Source: Terriglobia bacterium (GTDB taxonomy: Bacteria > Acidobacteriota > Terriglobia > Terriglobales > Acidobacteriaceae). Taken from it: 64,000 bases of DNA. The notes below the pieces were generated by a model. The model was not told the DNA's origin. It worked only from the letters and a program-made list of their open reading frames with translations, and did no database searches. The stretch is from the NCBI GenBank assembly GCA_020073385.1, contig JAIQFH010000006.1, positions 186,001-250,000 of the forward strand, in the 5' to 3' direction. How positions within the stretch are numbered: the first letter of the stretch is position 1; each line of letters begins with the position of its first letter. Shown here in pieces: positions 45,411-54,482 of the stretch. The translations under genes and the position numbers were made by a program.

Positions 45411-45459
45411 AGCTTCTAGCTGGGAGCTAGGAGCTAGCAGCTAGGAGCTAGGAGCTTCT
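45411..45459. repeat. Seven-unit heptameric array that carries the ribosome-binding site of the DUF1501 gene
   Basis: Seven units in exact register: AGCTTCT, AGCTGGG, AGCTAGG, AGCTAGC, AGCTAGG, AGCTAGG, AGCTTCT. AGGAG at 45450-45454 is formed across units six and seven, six bases before the ATG at 45461, an ideal spacing. No other ribosome-binding site is present. Confidence 0.92.
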
Positions 45460-45460
45460 T

Positions 45461-46702
45461 ATGCCAACTCGCCGCATCTTCCTCCGCAACAGCGCTCTCG
45501 CCGTCGTCGGCACGGCCGCGGTCCCAAGCTTCCTGACCCGCGCCGCTTTCGGAGTCACCGAGAACGCCGCTCGTCCCAAGCGCCTGGTCGTGATCTTCCA
45601 ACGCGGCGCGGCCGATGGACTCAATATCGTCGTCCCTCATGGCGAGCCGCAGTACTACGCCATGCGTCCCAGCATCAACATTCCTAAGAAGTCGGTCCTC
45701 GATCTCAACGGATTTTTCGGACTTCATCCGTCTCTCGCGCCCTTTCACCCGCTGTGGCAGCAGCGTCACCTCGCAATCGTTCATGCCGCGGGATCGCCCG
45801 ACTCCACCCGCTCGCATTTCGATGCCCAGGACTTTATGGAGTCCGGCACGCCCGGTGTAAAAATCACCGAAGACGGATGGCTCAACCGTTCCCTGCATAG
45901 CCTGCCCGCTGCTCCGAAGAATTCTCCTTTTCGCGCCATCGCTCTCGGTCCGTCGCTTCCCCGCATCCTGAGCGGTGCCGAGCCCGCGGTCGCGATGAAT
46001 AACATCGACGATTTTTCTCTCGGCGGAAAAAATCCCAAGCCCTCGCGCGCGGCTACCGCATTTGAGGCCATGTACGACCACTCCTCCGACAGCGTGCTGC
46101 ACACCACCGGCGAGGAGACTTTCGACGCCGTCAAGATGTTGAAGGCCGCCGATCCCGGCAAATACTCACCCGCGCCCGGGGCCAATTATCCCAAGGGACG
46201 CTTCGGCGACAGCCTCCGTCAACTCGCCCAGCTGATCAAAGCGAATCTTGGTGTGCAGATCGCTTTCGCCGACATCAGCGGCTGGGACCATCACGTCAAC
46301 GAGGGCGCAACCGAAGGCCAACTCGCCAACGTGCTCTCAGATTTCTCGCAATCGCTGGCCGCGTTCTGGACCGATCTCGGCGATCTCGGCGAAGACACGG
46401 TGATTGTCACCATGTCGGAGTTCGGCCGCACCGCCCGTGAGAACGGCAACCGCGGCACCGACCACGGTCACGCCAACGTGATGTTTATCTTGGGTGGCCC
46501 GGTCAAGGGAGGCAAAGTCTACGGCCGCTGGCCCGGTTTAGACCAATCCCAACTCTATGAAGGCCGCGACCTCGCGCTGACCACCGACTTCCGCCAGGTA
46601 ATCGGCGAAGCCATCGCCATGCATTTAGGCAACAGAAATCTCGCGCAGGTCTTCCCCGCCTACGACAACCAGCCCACAAGATTCCTCAAGCTTCTAGCGT
46701 GA
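45461..46702 (+). CDS. Tat-exported DUF1501-family protein
   Basis: The 413-residue protein starts with a twin-arginine signal (MPTRRIFLRNSALAVVGTAA). The DUF1501 fold belongs to the alkaline-phosphatase/sulfatase-like superfamily: KRLVVIFQRGAADGLNIVVP near residue 34, ARSHFDAQDFMESG-type motif at about 120 (here RSHFDAQDFMESG), FADISGWDHHVNEG near 269, and TVIVTMSEFGRTARENGNRG near 315 then DHGHANVMFILGG. These give the metal-binding Asp/His set. It follows the DUF1800 gene, its usual partner. Its ribosome-binding site lies in a heptameric array. Confidence 0.93.
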   Translation: MPTRRIFLRNSALAVVGTAAVPSFLTRAAFGVTENAARPKRLVVIFQRGAADGLNIVVPHGEPQYYAMRPSINIPKKSVLDLNGFFGLHPSLAPFHPLWQQRHLAIVHAAGSPDSTRSHFDAQDFMESGTPGVKITEDGWLNRSLHSLPAAPKNSPFRAIALGPSLPRILSGAEPAVAMNNIDDFSLGGKNPKPSRAATAFEAMYDHSSDSVLHTTGEETFDAVKMLKAADPGKYSPAPGANYPKGRFGDSLRQLAQLIKANLGVQIAFADISGWDHHVNEGATEGQLANVLSDFSQSLAAFWTDLGDLGEDTVIVTMSEFGRTARENGNRGTDHGHANVMFILGGPVKGGKVYGRWPGLDQSQLYEGRDLALTTDFRQVIGEAIAMHLGNRNLAQVFPAYDNQPTRFLKLLA

Positions 46703-46830
46703 CGTAGCGCCGAAATCGTGCCACCTGTGGCGGGGGCCGTCTTACCGACGAATAGCGAACCGTCGACCGTTCTCAATCTTGGAGAGCAATAAATCTTGGA
46801 GATCACAGAACGTGATTAACACGTGGATTG

Positions 46831-46876
46831 AGCCGCGCAGCGGCGGAATGTGACAGCCCGGCCCGGAACTGCCCGG
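46831..46876. repeat. Dispersed palindromic repeat between the DUF1501 and Rieske genes
   Basis: AGCCGCGCAGCGGCGG followed by AATGTGA (46831-46853) matches 38497-38519 with two differences. A second hairpin, GCCCGGCCCGGAACTGCCCGGG, follows at once. The rest of this 250-bp convergent gap holds nothing I recognise. Confidence 0.65.
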
Positions 46877-46953
46877 GAAGATGGAGCAGAGAGAGAGCAA
46901 ATCCACTTCAGCGGACGGCAGCCTTCGCGTTCCAGGATTGTGGCAGGCGCAAG

Positions 46954-47259
46954 CTAGATATCGATGAACACTTCCCCGTCCTCAACCTTGATCGGATACG
47001 TCTTCAACTTCTGATCAGGATGATCCACTGCCACGCCCGTCTTTGGATCCCATTTCCATGCATGCCACGGGCAAACGATCTTTCCGTCTTCCACCATGCC
47101 CTGTCCCAGCGAGCCACCCTGGTGCAGGCACTCGTTGTCCATGGCGCTAAGCTTGCCCCAGACGTTAGCGATGCAGATCATTTTTCCGTTGCAGGGAAAG
47201 TCCCGCACTTCGTTGGTGGTGGGTAGATGAGCCTGGGAAATGATCCGGGTGAAGGCCAT
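46954..47259 (-). CDS. Rieske [2Fe-2S] ferredoxin-like protein
   Basis: A 101-residue Rieske-fold protein. The cluster ligands are C-x-H in DNECLHQGGSL near residue 44 and C-x2-H in VCPWHAWKWDPKTG near residue 63, which gives the two-Cys/two-His set. Length and sequence (QAHLPTTNEVRDFPCNGK, KLKTYPIKVEDGEVFIDI) resemble the small subunit-type NirD/ferredoxin Rieske proteins rather than membrane Rieske subunits. It lies 50 bp downstream of nuoB on the same strand, with a heptameric array in its leader. The partner oxidoreductase is not evident. Confidence 0.93.
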   Translation of the reverse strand: MAFTRIISQAHLPTTNEVRDFPCNGKMICIANVWGKLSAMDNECLHQGGSLGQGMVEDGKIVCPWHAWKWDPKTGVAVDHPDQKLKTYPIKVEDGEVFIDI

Positions 47260-47278
47260 AGTTCAGGATTTTTCTGAG

Positions 47279-47302
47279 AGCTGACAGCTGATAGCTGAGA
47301 GC
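47279..47302. repeat. Heptameric AGCTGAN array in the nuoB-Rieske gap
   Basis: Units AGCTGAC, AGCTGAT and AGCTGAG plus AGC. It fills half of the gap between nuoB and the Rieske gene and ends about 20 bp from the Rieske start codon. Confidence 0.8.
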
Positions 47303-47308
47303 CCCCAG

Positions 47309-47872
47309 CTATTTCGGCTGCAACGTCTGCGCAATCATGATCTGGCGCTTGAAATTCTCCACCATGTTCGGATCGAGCCGCACCTCGGTGGGCTTCTTGG
47401 CCAGCGTCATCGTGTCGATCTTGTCCTGCAGTTTCAACAGCGCGTAAAACAAATTCTCCGGACGCGGCGGGCACCCGGTCACATAAACGTCTACCGGCAC
47501 GATCTTATCCACGCCCTGCAGCACCGCGTAAGTATTAAACGGACCACCCACCGACGAGCAGGCGCCCATCGAGATCACCCACTTCGGGTCCGGCATCTGA
47601 TCGTAAATCCGTTTGACCACCGGCGCCATCTTCAGCGTGACCGTCCCGGCCACGATCATCAGATCGCTCTGCCGCGGGCTGGGACGAAACACCTCCGACC
47701 CAAAGCGCGCAATATCAAACCGCGCCGTCGACGACGCGATCATCTCAATCGCGCAGCAGGCCAACCCAAACGTCATCGGCCAAACCGCTGATTTCCGCGC
47801 CCAGTTGAAGACGTAGTCCACCGTAGAAATCAGAAAATTCTTCTCAAACTTGTTTTGCAGCCACCCGCTCAT
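47309..47872 (-). CDS. nuoB: NADH-quinone oxidoreductase subunit B (NuoB)
   Basis: NuoB holds cluster N2, the last iron-sulfur centre of complex I. The 187-residue protein has the four Cys ligands: CC in [11 protein letters not shown] (residues 39-40), [10 protein letters not shown] near 104, and [15 protein letters not shown] near 134. The N-terminus ([20 protein letters not shown]) fits the family. The frame runs upstream to 48010, but the ATG at 47872 gives the normal start. Unusually, nuoA and nuoC are not adjacent: the upstream gap leads to a divergent NHL-repeat gene and downstream is a Rieske gene. It may be an extra copy separate from the main nuo operon. Confidence 0.94.
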   Translation of the reverse strand: MSGWLQNKFEKNFLISTVDYVFNWARKSAVWPMTFGLACCAIEMIASSTARFDIARFGSEVFRPSPRQSDLMIVAGTVTLKMAPVVKRIYDQMPDPKWVISMGACSSVGGPFNTYAVLQGVDKIVPVDVYVTGCPPRPENLFYALLKLQDKIDTMTLAKKPTEVRLDPNMVENFKRQIMIAQTLQPK

Positions 47873-48152
47873 GCAGAACCCTCGCAGTCGCGTACACAGG
47901 CAGAATAGGGAAGGCGGGGAAGCGCTGTCAACGTTGATCCCACGCTCCTTTCCGGAACGGTCCTCTCGATGCGCTGCCCAATACATAGCCAATCTTAGCA
48001 AGACAGCCAAGAAGGGGGCTTCTCTTGACTGGTTCGCCGAATCTCCGATATTGGCCTAACGTGCGCTATATTGGACGCCGATTCCTCTGGTGGGTTCTGC
48101 AAGGCATTTCAAAATCCGATTCCTGAACCGGGTCACGAAGATTGGAGTGGAA

Positions 48153-49232
48153 ATGAATCGCTCGACAATTCTCCTTTTGCTGGCAATTGCGTACAAGACC
48201 TGTTCGCTTTCTGCACAAACGTCTGCGGTGCCCGAAATTCAGTATCGCTCGGTGCCTGATTTCTTCCACCTTCCAGCCGACCTCTATTTCGGTGAGGTTA
48301 CTGGTGTCGCCGTGAATTCGAAAGGTCACATCTTCGTATTCTCTCGCGGCAACACGACTGGCCCCGCCTATGGTGCGGCCGCGGCGCAGCTACTGGAATT
48401 CGGCCCGGATGGGAAATTTCTGCGGGAGATCGGCCACAACCTGTATGCATGGTCCTACGCACACACGGTCAAAATTGATCCGCAGGACAACATCTGGGTC
48501 ACCGACAAGGGTTCGGATGTTGTCGTCAAGTTCACTCCTGACGGTCGAGTCTCCATGGTTTTCGGTCGCAAGCAGGAGGCGTCAGACGATGGGACTGGGC
48601 CGCTGAAAGAAGTCCAACCTCCTTTGCCGCCAGAAGATGGCCTATTCCGACAGGTGACGGATGTGGCTTGGGACTCCGCGGGCAATACCTATATTAGTGA
48701 CGGCTACATCAATTCAAGAATCGCCAAGGTCGATAAGGAAGGCAATTGGCTGAAGTCATGGGGCGAACCAGGGAACAAACCCGGTCAATTCGACACTCCG
48801 CACAGTATTGCGATTGACGCGCAAGACAATATTTATGTGGCAGACCGCGGGAACCATCGCATACAAGTATTCGACCCAACTGGCAAATTCCTCCGTCAGA
48901 TCGTCATCGATGTACCCGCTCCGCCAGATGCAAGACCCGCGATAGGCAACAAAACAGACCATCCCTCTGGATCGAGAACGCCAGGTTCTCCTTGGGCCAT
49001 TTGCATCACTCCGCCGCCCCATCAAGTGTTGTTTAGCTCAGATGCGTTTCCCGGAAGGATTTACAAGCTCAGCCTGGATGGAAAGCTTCTTGGTATGTTC
49101 GGAAAGACAGGAAAACAGTTAGGTCAGTTCGGCTGGATTCACGAAATTGCTTGCCCTTCCGAGAATGAGTTGTACGTAGCGGAGCTCTTAAACTGGCGTG
49201 CGCAGAAAATCGTTCTAGAGGCAATGCACTAA
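48153..49232 (+). CDS. Secreted NHL-repeat protein, peptidyl-alpha-hydroxyglycine lyase-like
   Basis: A 359-residue exported beta-propeller. After a signal peptide (MNRSTILLLLAIAYKTCSLS) come NHL repeats: GVAVNSKGHIFVFSRGN near residue 50, VKIDPQDNIWVTDKGSDVVV near 105, VAWDSAGNTYISDGYINSRI near 170, and SIAIDAQDNIYVADRGNHRI near 222. This pattern, with YISDGYINSRI and HSIAID, resembles the lyase domain of peptidylglycine alpha-amidating enzymes. The ATG at 48153 has GGAG upstream. It is divergent from nuoB. An amidating function in bacteria is not established. Confidence 0.85.
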   Translation: MNRSTILLLLAIAYKTCSLSAQTSAVPEIQYRSVPDFFHLPADLYFGEVTGVAVNSKGHIFVFSRGNTTGPAYGAAAAQLLEFGPDGKFLREIGHNLYAWSYAHTVKIDPQDNIWVTDKGSDVVVKFTPDGRVSMVFGRKQEASDDGTGPLKEVQPPLPPEDGLFRQVTDVAWDSAGNTYISDGYINSRIAKVDKEGNWLKSWGEPGNKPGQFDTPHSIAIDAQDNIYVADRGNHRIQVFDPTGKFLRQIVIDVPAPPDARPAIGNKTDHPSGSRTPGSPWAICITPPPHQVLFSSDAFPGRIYKLSLDGKLLGMFGKTGKQLGQFGWIHEIACPSENELYVAELLNWRAQKIVLEAMH

Positions 49233-49328
49233 TCCAATGCTGCCGCGTCGGCAAATGCCGGTTCTGCCCAGTTGACGGGAAAACCGGAAGCGTTTCTCAG
49301 GTTAATGCGCCGCCGTCCCTGCTCGTCT

Positions 49329-52295
49329 CTACCGTTCCACCCGTCGCAGCACAACCGGAATACCCGACGGCACCTCCCAAGTCACATCAATCGACGGATC
49401 CGACCCGTCCGGCGCCGGCCCGATTGCCGGCCGCCCCGGTTCCTCTTTCGGAGGCTTCGGCGACTCCCACGGCAAATTGACCGAGCGCTGCAATTCGATG
49501 CGATCTCCCTTGACCGCGCCCTTGAAGTCGCTGCTCCCGGATTTGAAGGCCACCCGATCGCCGTCGACGGTCCCTTCCACAATCGGCGCGGGGACATCGT
49601 CCCCTCCGAAAAATCCGGCGGCCCCTTCGACCGTTCCAGTCAGCTTGCCGCCATCCTGCCGCAGCGTGAACACAGCGTTGACACCGATCAGCATGGAAAT
49701 GAAGTCGTTCGCGGGCCCACCGGTCGGCAGCACCGGTCTCCACAAGCCAGTAATTCCGGCACCGGATGGTACCTCGCGCTCCCACACCGCCACCTGCGGT
49801 CGCAGCCTCACCGCCTTGGCGGCAATCGTCGCAGAAGCCGACGCAAGACCAGGCGAAGTCGCCTCTACCGTAATATTTCCTACTGTCTTCGACGACTGCA
49901 CCAGTGCCATGCAGAAACCGGAGAATGCCTTTCGCGACGTCCCTTTATCTGAAGCATGGTCCGTCGGATCGCCATTGCCCACGCCAATCAATTTTCCAGC
50001 GCCGGAAATTCGGAATGTCACCTCATTGTCGGTGATGGGAATCGTGCGCCCCTGCGCGTCCTGCACCTCAACCGCGAACATCGCTACATCCTCGCCGTCG
50101 GCCGAGACTCCCTCGCGATCCGCGCGCAGAACCAGTTTGGCGGCCGCGCCGGTCGTCTCGCGCTTGGCCGTCATCACCTGCTTCCCGTCTTTCCATCCCC
50201 GGGCCTCGATCGACCCCGGCGCGTACTTCACAACCCATGCCGCGTGCGAATCCTGTTTTATATCTTTCGCGCCCAGGCTCTTGCCGTTCACCAACAACTC
50301 CACGCGATCCAGGTTCGAGTAGGCCCAGACTGCGATCTCCTTGCCCTCCATCCCCGGCCAGTTCCAGTGCGGAAAGATGTGCAGCACGGGTTTCGCGGTC
50401 CACCATGACTGGTAGTAGTAAAACGAATCCTTGGGAAATCCGCATGTGTCGATGATGCCGTACTGCGAACTGATGTTGGGCCACGTGTACGGCGACGGCT
50501 CGCCACGATAATCGAAACCCGTCCACACGAATCCGCCCGAGAGCCACGGCCTCGCGTTGCAGAAACGCCACCACCCTTCAGCCGAAGCTCGCCCGGTAGT
50601 CGTGTAGGGATCGTACGAACTCACGAAGCCCTTCGCGCGATCCGTGATGTATATGCCACGCGTCCCCACAGCGCTCACGGTTTCCGTTCCCATCACCGGC
50701 CTGTCCGGATGCTTCTTGTGAAACTCCTCTGCCGGCGGATCCATGTAGTTGTACCCCGCCACATCGCACACCTCCAGCCCGCCCGTCCCAATGGCCCCCG
50801 CGGGAGCGATGGAAACCGGCCGTGATCCATCGTGCTGCTTCGCCACCGCCTTCATCGCGCTCAGGATGAGTCCGCCCCGTGCAGTGTTCGCCTGGCCTTC
50901 TTCGTTTCCCATCGACCACATAAAGACGCTGGGATGATTGCGATCCCGCCGCACAAGGTTCTCAAACTGGCTGAGCCCTTCCGGATTCGACGACATCATG
51001 CGCGTCTCGTCAAAAATCAGCATGCCCATCTGATCGCATGCGTCCAGTAACTCCGAGGTCGGCGGATTGTGCGATGTCCGAATCGAGTTGCAGCCCATCT
51101 CCTGCAGCTTGGCGACGCGGTAGTACTGCACAGCATCAGGCAGCGCAGCCCCCAGACCCGCATGGTCCTGGTGGTTGCACGTGCCCTTCAGCTTGACTGA
51201 CTTGCCGTTCAGCAGCAGCCCCTTCTCGGCGTCAAATTCCGCCGTCCGAATACCGAATGGAGTCTCACAGCGATCCACCACTTGCCCGTCCGCTTGAATC
51301 TCGGTGACCAGTTTGTACAGATGTCTCTCCTCGAGCGACCACAACAGCGGCCGCTTCACCACGATCTCCTGTCGATAACTCAGATTGTCTCCGGCGGAAA
51401 TCGATGCCGCGGGCGCAGTGTCCTTGCCCACCGCTTGCCCCGAAGGATCGAGAATGGTCGAGGTCACGCGCGCACTGCGGCTCGAAGTTCCGTCGTTACT
51501 TACCTCGGTCAGAATGGAAAGGGAAGCTTCGCCTGACCGCACCTGCGACCTCACGAACGTGCCCCACTTCTTCACGTGCAACGGGTTGGTCTTCACCAGC
51601 CACACATGCCGGTAAATGCCCGCACCCTCATAGAACCAGCCATCGCTCTCGGTAGCATCCACGCGCACCAGCAATACGTTGCGCTGTCCGATATACGCGA
51701 AATCCGTCACATCGAAGCTGAACGGATCGTAGCCGCCGCTATGCCGCCCAATGTAGAAGCCGTTCAACACAACCATGGTCTCGCGGTATGCGCCGTCGAA
51801 CTCGATAGTGATCCGTTTGCCCGCGTCCTCCGCCGGAATATCGAAGACACGCCGGTACCACCCGACGCTTGTCGCGGGATAGTTCCTGCCCAGCGGGTAA
51901 AAGCCTTTGTTCAACAAGTCCGGGTCGTTCTGGAAAGGCAACTCTACGGCCCAGTCGTGCGGCAGGTCGAGTGCTTTCCACTCGCTATCGTCATAGGCGA
52001 TGGAGCAGGCTGGCATGAAATTTCCCGTCTTCTGGAAATTGCCCACCGCCGGGCCGCCGAATCCGAAGTCCTTGCTCAGATCATCGGCGTGCCCAAAGTG
52101 AAAGCGCCAGCCAAAGTCGAGCAGCAATCGCTCGCGCCCCGCGCCCGGGATTGAAGAGGCGGCATTGTCATCAACGAGAGCGTTGGACTCAGGCCGCGCA
52201 GCCTTGCTCGCGAGATCAAACGGAATTTGTTTAGCGGCGGCAACCGCTGCAGGTGCCAGCAGTCCGGCCTTAAGCACATCGCGGCGGGTAGGCAT
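49329..52295 (-). CDS. Tat-exported glycoside hydrolase family 2 protein (beta-galactosidase-like)
   Basis: The 988-residue protein starts with a twin-arginine signal (MPTRRDVLKAGLLAPAAVAA). GH2 domains follow in order: jelly-roll sugar-binding (AYDDSEWKALDLPHDWAVEL near residue 98), Ig-like, TIM barrel with the acid/base Glu in FMWSMGNEEGQ near 464 and the nucleophile region VMGTETVSAVG near 535, then DUF4982-like and Ig-like/Big domains (VSADGEDVAMFAVEVQDAQG near 733) and a C-terminal beta domain. GGAGG lies before the ATG. It stands alone between the NHL gene and the transporter. Likely periplasmic hydrolysis of beta-galactosides or related glycans. Confidence 0.94.
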   Translation of the reverse strand: MPTRRDVLKAGLLAPAAVAAAKQIPFDLASKAARPESNALVDDNAASSIPGAGRERLLLDFGWRFHFGHADDLSKDFGFGGPAVGNFQKTGNFMPACSIAYDDSEWKALDLPHDWAVELPFQNDPDLLNKGFYPLGRNYPATSVGWYRRVFDIPAEDAGKRITIEFDGAYRETMVVLNGFYIGRHSGGYDPFSFDVTDFAYIGQRNVLLVRVDATESDGWFYEGAGIYRHVWLVKTNPLHVKKWGTFVRSQVRSGEASLSILTEVSNDGTSSRSARVTSTILDPSGQAVGKDTAPAASISAGDNLSYRQEIVVKRPLLWSLEERHLYKLVTEIQADGQVVDRCETPFGIRTAEFDAEKGLLLNGKSVKLKGTCNHQDHAGLGAALPDAVQYYRVAKLQEMGCNSIRTSHNPPTSELLDACDQMGMLIFDETRMMSSNPEGLSQFENLVRRDRNHPSVFMWSMGNEEGQANTARGGLILSAMKAVAKQHDGSRPVSIAPAGAIGTGGLEVCDVAGYNYMDPPAEEFHKKHPDRPVMGTETVSAVGTRGIYITDRAKGFVSSYDPYTTTGRASAEGWWRFCNARPWLSGGFVWTGFDYRGEPSPYTWPNISSQYGIIDTCGFPKDSFYYYQSWWTAKPVLHIFPHWNWPGMEGKEIAVWAYSNLDRVELLVNGKSLGAKDIKQDSHAAWVVKYAPGSIEARGWKDGKQVMTAKRETTGAAAKLVLRADREGVSADGEDVAMFAVEVQDAQGRTIPITDNEVTFRISGAGKLIGVGNGDPTDHASDKGTSRKAFSGFCMALVQSSKTVGNITVEATSPGLASASATIAAKAVRLRPQVAVWEREVPSGAGITGLWRPVLPTGGPANDFISMLIGVNAVFTLRQDGGKLTGTVEGAAGFFGGDDVPAPIVEGTVDGDRVAFKSGSSDFKGAVKGDRIELQRSVNLPWESPKPPKEEPGRPAIGPAPDGSDPSIDVTWEVPSGIPVVLRRVER

Positions 52296-52635
52296 GGTTC
52301 CTCCGGATAAGAGCCTTGAAGATGGAAACTCTGATGCCGAGTCAGGCTTTGATCAGAGATGAAAACGAGCGAAGTATACGCCCCGCCCTTCGCGCTTCAC
52401 AACGACGCGAGTCACCAATGTGTGACTCGTTTGTGCGGGTGCCCTCTGCTTGATTCACTCAAGCGAAGAGGATTTTGGCGGAAGAGCGGCGCTTTAGCGC
52501 CGCGTCAGAAGCCACGACAAAAAGCGGGCTTTAGCCCCGGTGAGAATTACGACGCGCGGGAAACGGCACGGAATCGCGATGCCAATCTCAGCCCCAAAGG
52601 GGCGAACGACATTTCTCGCGCACGATGAGGAACCT
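52296..52635. other. Intergenic region with short hairpins upstream of the GH2 gene
   Basis: This 340-bp gap lies between the end of the transporter gene and the start of the GH2 gene, both on the minus strand. It holds hairpins GCGGCGCTTTAGCGCCGC (52486-52503) and CGGGCTTTAGCCCCG (about 52525-52539), plus CCCCAAAGGGG near 52590. These belong to the GGCTTTAGCC family also seen near 45391 and 54470. No ORF is convincing. Confidence 0.6.
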
Positions 52636-54207
52636 TCAATGCGCCCCACCCGCCGGCCCTCTTCCCACCGACTTCTTCAACGCAAACACAATCGGAACGC
52701 ACGCAAAACACACCAGCGCCATATACCGAAAATCATCCACGTACGACCACAACCGCGACTGCGCGTTGAGCGCATGATCCAGCAACCCGTAAGCCTGCTG
52801 CGTCGCGGTCGCAGGAGACGACCCCTGCGCCCCCAGATATTGCTGTATTCCCGCGACTGCACCTCTCACCTCCGGCCGCCCCGGCGCTAACGAGGCGGCT
52901 AATTCATTGCGATGCAACTGCTCATGCCGCGCCACGATGGTATTCACAATCGAAATCCCAATGCTGCCTCCAATATTGCGCATCAGGTTATACAGCCCGC
53001 TGGCATTCCCGATCTCTTCGTTCTTCAGGAACGCCATGGTGGTCGTCGAGAGCGGCACGAACACGCACCCCGACCCAAACCCGCTGAGCACAACCGGCCA
53101 CAGAAGACTCCACTGCCCGATGGAAAGATTGACATGGCTGAACCCGATGCTCGTCGCGGCAAACAGGCAAAATCCAAACGCAATCAGCAACCGGTTATCG
53201 ATCTTCGCCGTCAGGTATCCGATCATTGGCATCGCCAGAATGGCCCCAATGCCCCGCGGACTCACTGCCCATCCCGCCGCCAGCGCCGTATACCCCATCA
53301 GTTCCTGATAAAACAGCGGCAGCAGTGTGATTAATCCGTAGATCGCAGCGCCGAACAATCCGATCAGCAGACATCCCATCGCGAAGTTGCGGTGGCGGAA
53401 CACACGCAGATCCACCAACGGTTTGTCATGCCGGAATTCTCGAATCAGAAACGCAACGAAGCTGACCACCAGGACCGCCGCCGCCCACCGAATCCAGGTC
53501 GCCCCGAACCAGTCATCCTCCTGCCCCTTGTCGAGGATGATCTGCAGGCACCCCAGCCACACCGCCAGCAGTCCCAGTCCCCAGCCGTCGAACTTTCCCG
53601 GATGTGCGTTCTTGATATACGGGGGATCCTCCACATACCGCGAGATCATGAACACTGCGAACGCACCCACCGGAATGTTGATGTAAAACGCCCATCGCCA
53701 CGAATAGGTGTCTGTAAGCCATCCGCCCAACGTCGGGCCCAGCACCGGTGCGACCACCACGCCCAGCGCAAACACAGCCATCGCCATGCCGCGCTTTTGC
53801 GGAGGAAAAGTCTCCAGCAGAATGGATTGCGACAGCGGCTGTAACGCCCCGCCGCCCGCACCCTGCAGAGCCCGTGCGAGCAGGATCATTCCCAGGCTCG
53901 TCGCCGCTCCGCAGGCAAACGACGACGCGGTGAACAAGAAGATGCAGAACAGCAGGAACCGCTTGCGTCCAAACCGCAGCGAAAACCACGAACTCGCCGG
54001 CAGTACCACTGCATTGGCCACCAGGTAACTGGTCAGTACCCATGTCGCTTCGTCATTCGATGCCGACAAACTTCCAGCGATATAGGGCAGCGCGACCGCC
54101 GCAATGGAAGTGTCGAGCACCTCCATAAATGTCGCCAGCATCACCGCAAGCGCAATCAACCAGGGATTCACGGTCGGCGCATTGTGAGTCGTTTGTGCTG
54201 GAGTCAT
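52636..54207 (-). CDS. MFS transporter, DHA2 family (EmrB/QacA type)
   Basis: A 523-residue, 14-segment drug:proton antiporter-like protein of the inner membrane. The family motifs are FMEVLDTSIAAVALPYIAGS near residue 22 (motif D1), SWFSLRFGRKRFLLFCIFLF near 73 (motif A), LLARALQGAGGGALQPLSQS near 109 (motif B) and LGVVVAPVLGPTLGGWLTD near 147 (motif C of drug antiporters). EmrB usually works with a membrane-fusion EmrA and an outer-membrane protein, but neither is next to it. The MocR regulator gene lies upstream in the same direction, 266 bp away. The substrate is unknown. Confidence 0.93.
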   Translation of the reverse strand: MTPAQTTHNAPTVNPWLIALAVMLATFMEVLDTSIAAVALPYIAGSLSASNDEATWVLTSYLVANAVVLPASSWFSLRFGRKRFLLFCIFLFTASSFACGAATSLGMILLARALQGAGGGALQPLSQSILLETFPPQKRGMAMAVFALGVVVAPVLGPTLGGWLTDTYSWRWAFYINIPVGAFAVFMISRYVEDPPYIKNAHPGKFDGWGLGLLAVWLGCLQIILDKGQEDDWFGATWIRWAAAVLVVSFVAFLIREFRHDKPLVDLRVFRHRNFAMGCLLIGLFGAAIYGLITLLPLFYQELMGYTALAAGWAVSPRGIGAILAMPMIGYLTAKIDNRLLIAFGFCLFAATSIGFSHVNLSIGQWSLLWPVVLSGFGSGCVFVPLSTTTMAFLKNEEIGNASGLYNLMRNIGGSIGISIVNTIVARHEQLHRNELAASLAPGRPEVRGAVAGIQQYLGAQGSSPATATQQAYGLLDHALNAQSRLWSYVDDFRYMALVCFACVPIVFALKKSVGRGPAGGAH

Positions 54208-54335
54208 TCCTTCCCACTTTCGAAGGCGAGAACAGGGTGGTTCTTAAAGATGCTCTGCCCGCCTTTGAGGTTGAAAAAATGTTTTGGCAGGCGCAAATCG
54301 GATTCTTGGTTCGTAAAAGAGCGTTTTCGCATGAC

Positions 54336-54482
54336 GTAGCGCCGCCGTCCCGGCGGCTGTGGTGGCGGCGTCTCGCCGCCACAGCCAGAGATCGACAAAG
54401 CCGTCAGGAGTGAATCGAATCGGGAAGGGCACGGCTTCAGCCGTGCGGCTGCCAGCTGCAGATTTTCTCGGCTTTAGCCGCT
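54336..54482. repeat. Cluster of dispersed hairpins between the MocR and MFS genes
   Basis: GCCGCCGTCCCGGCGGC (54341-54357), GGCGGCGTCTCGCCGCC (54364-54380), GCACGGCTTCAGCCGTGC (54429-54446) and a CGGCTTTAGCCG hairpin at the MocR end. GGCTTCAGCC recurs at 60003-60020. Confidence 0.65.
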
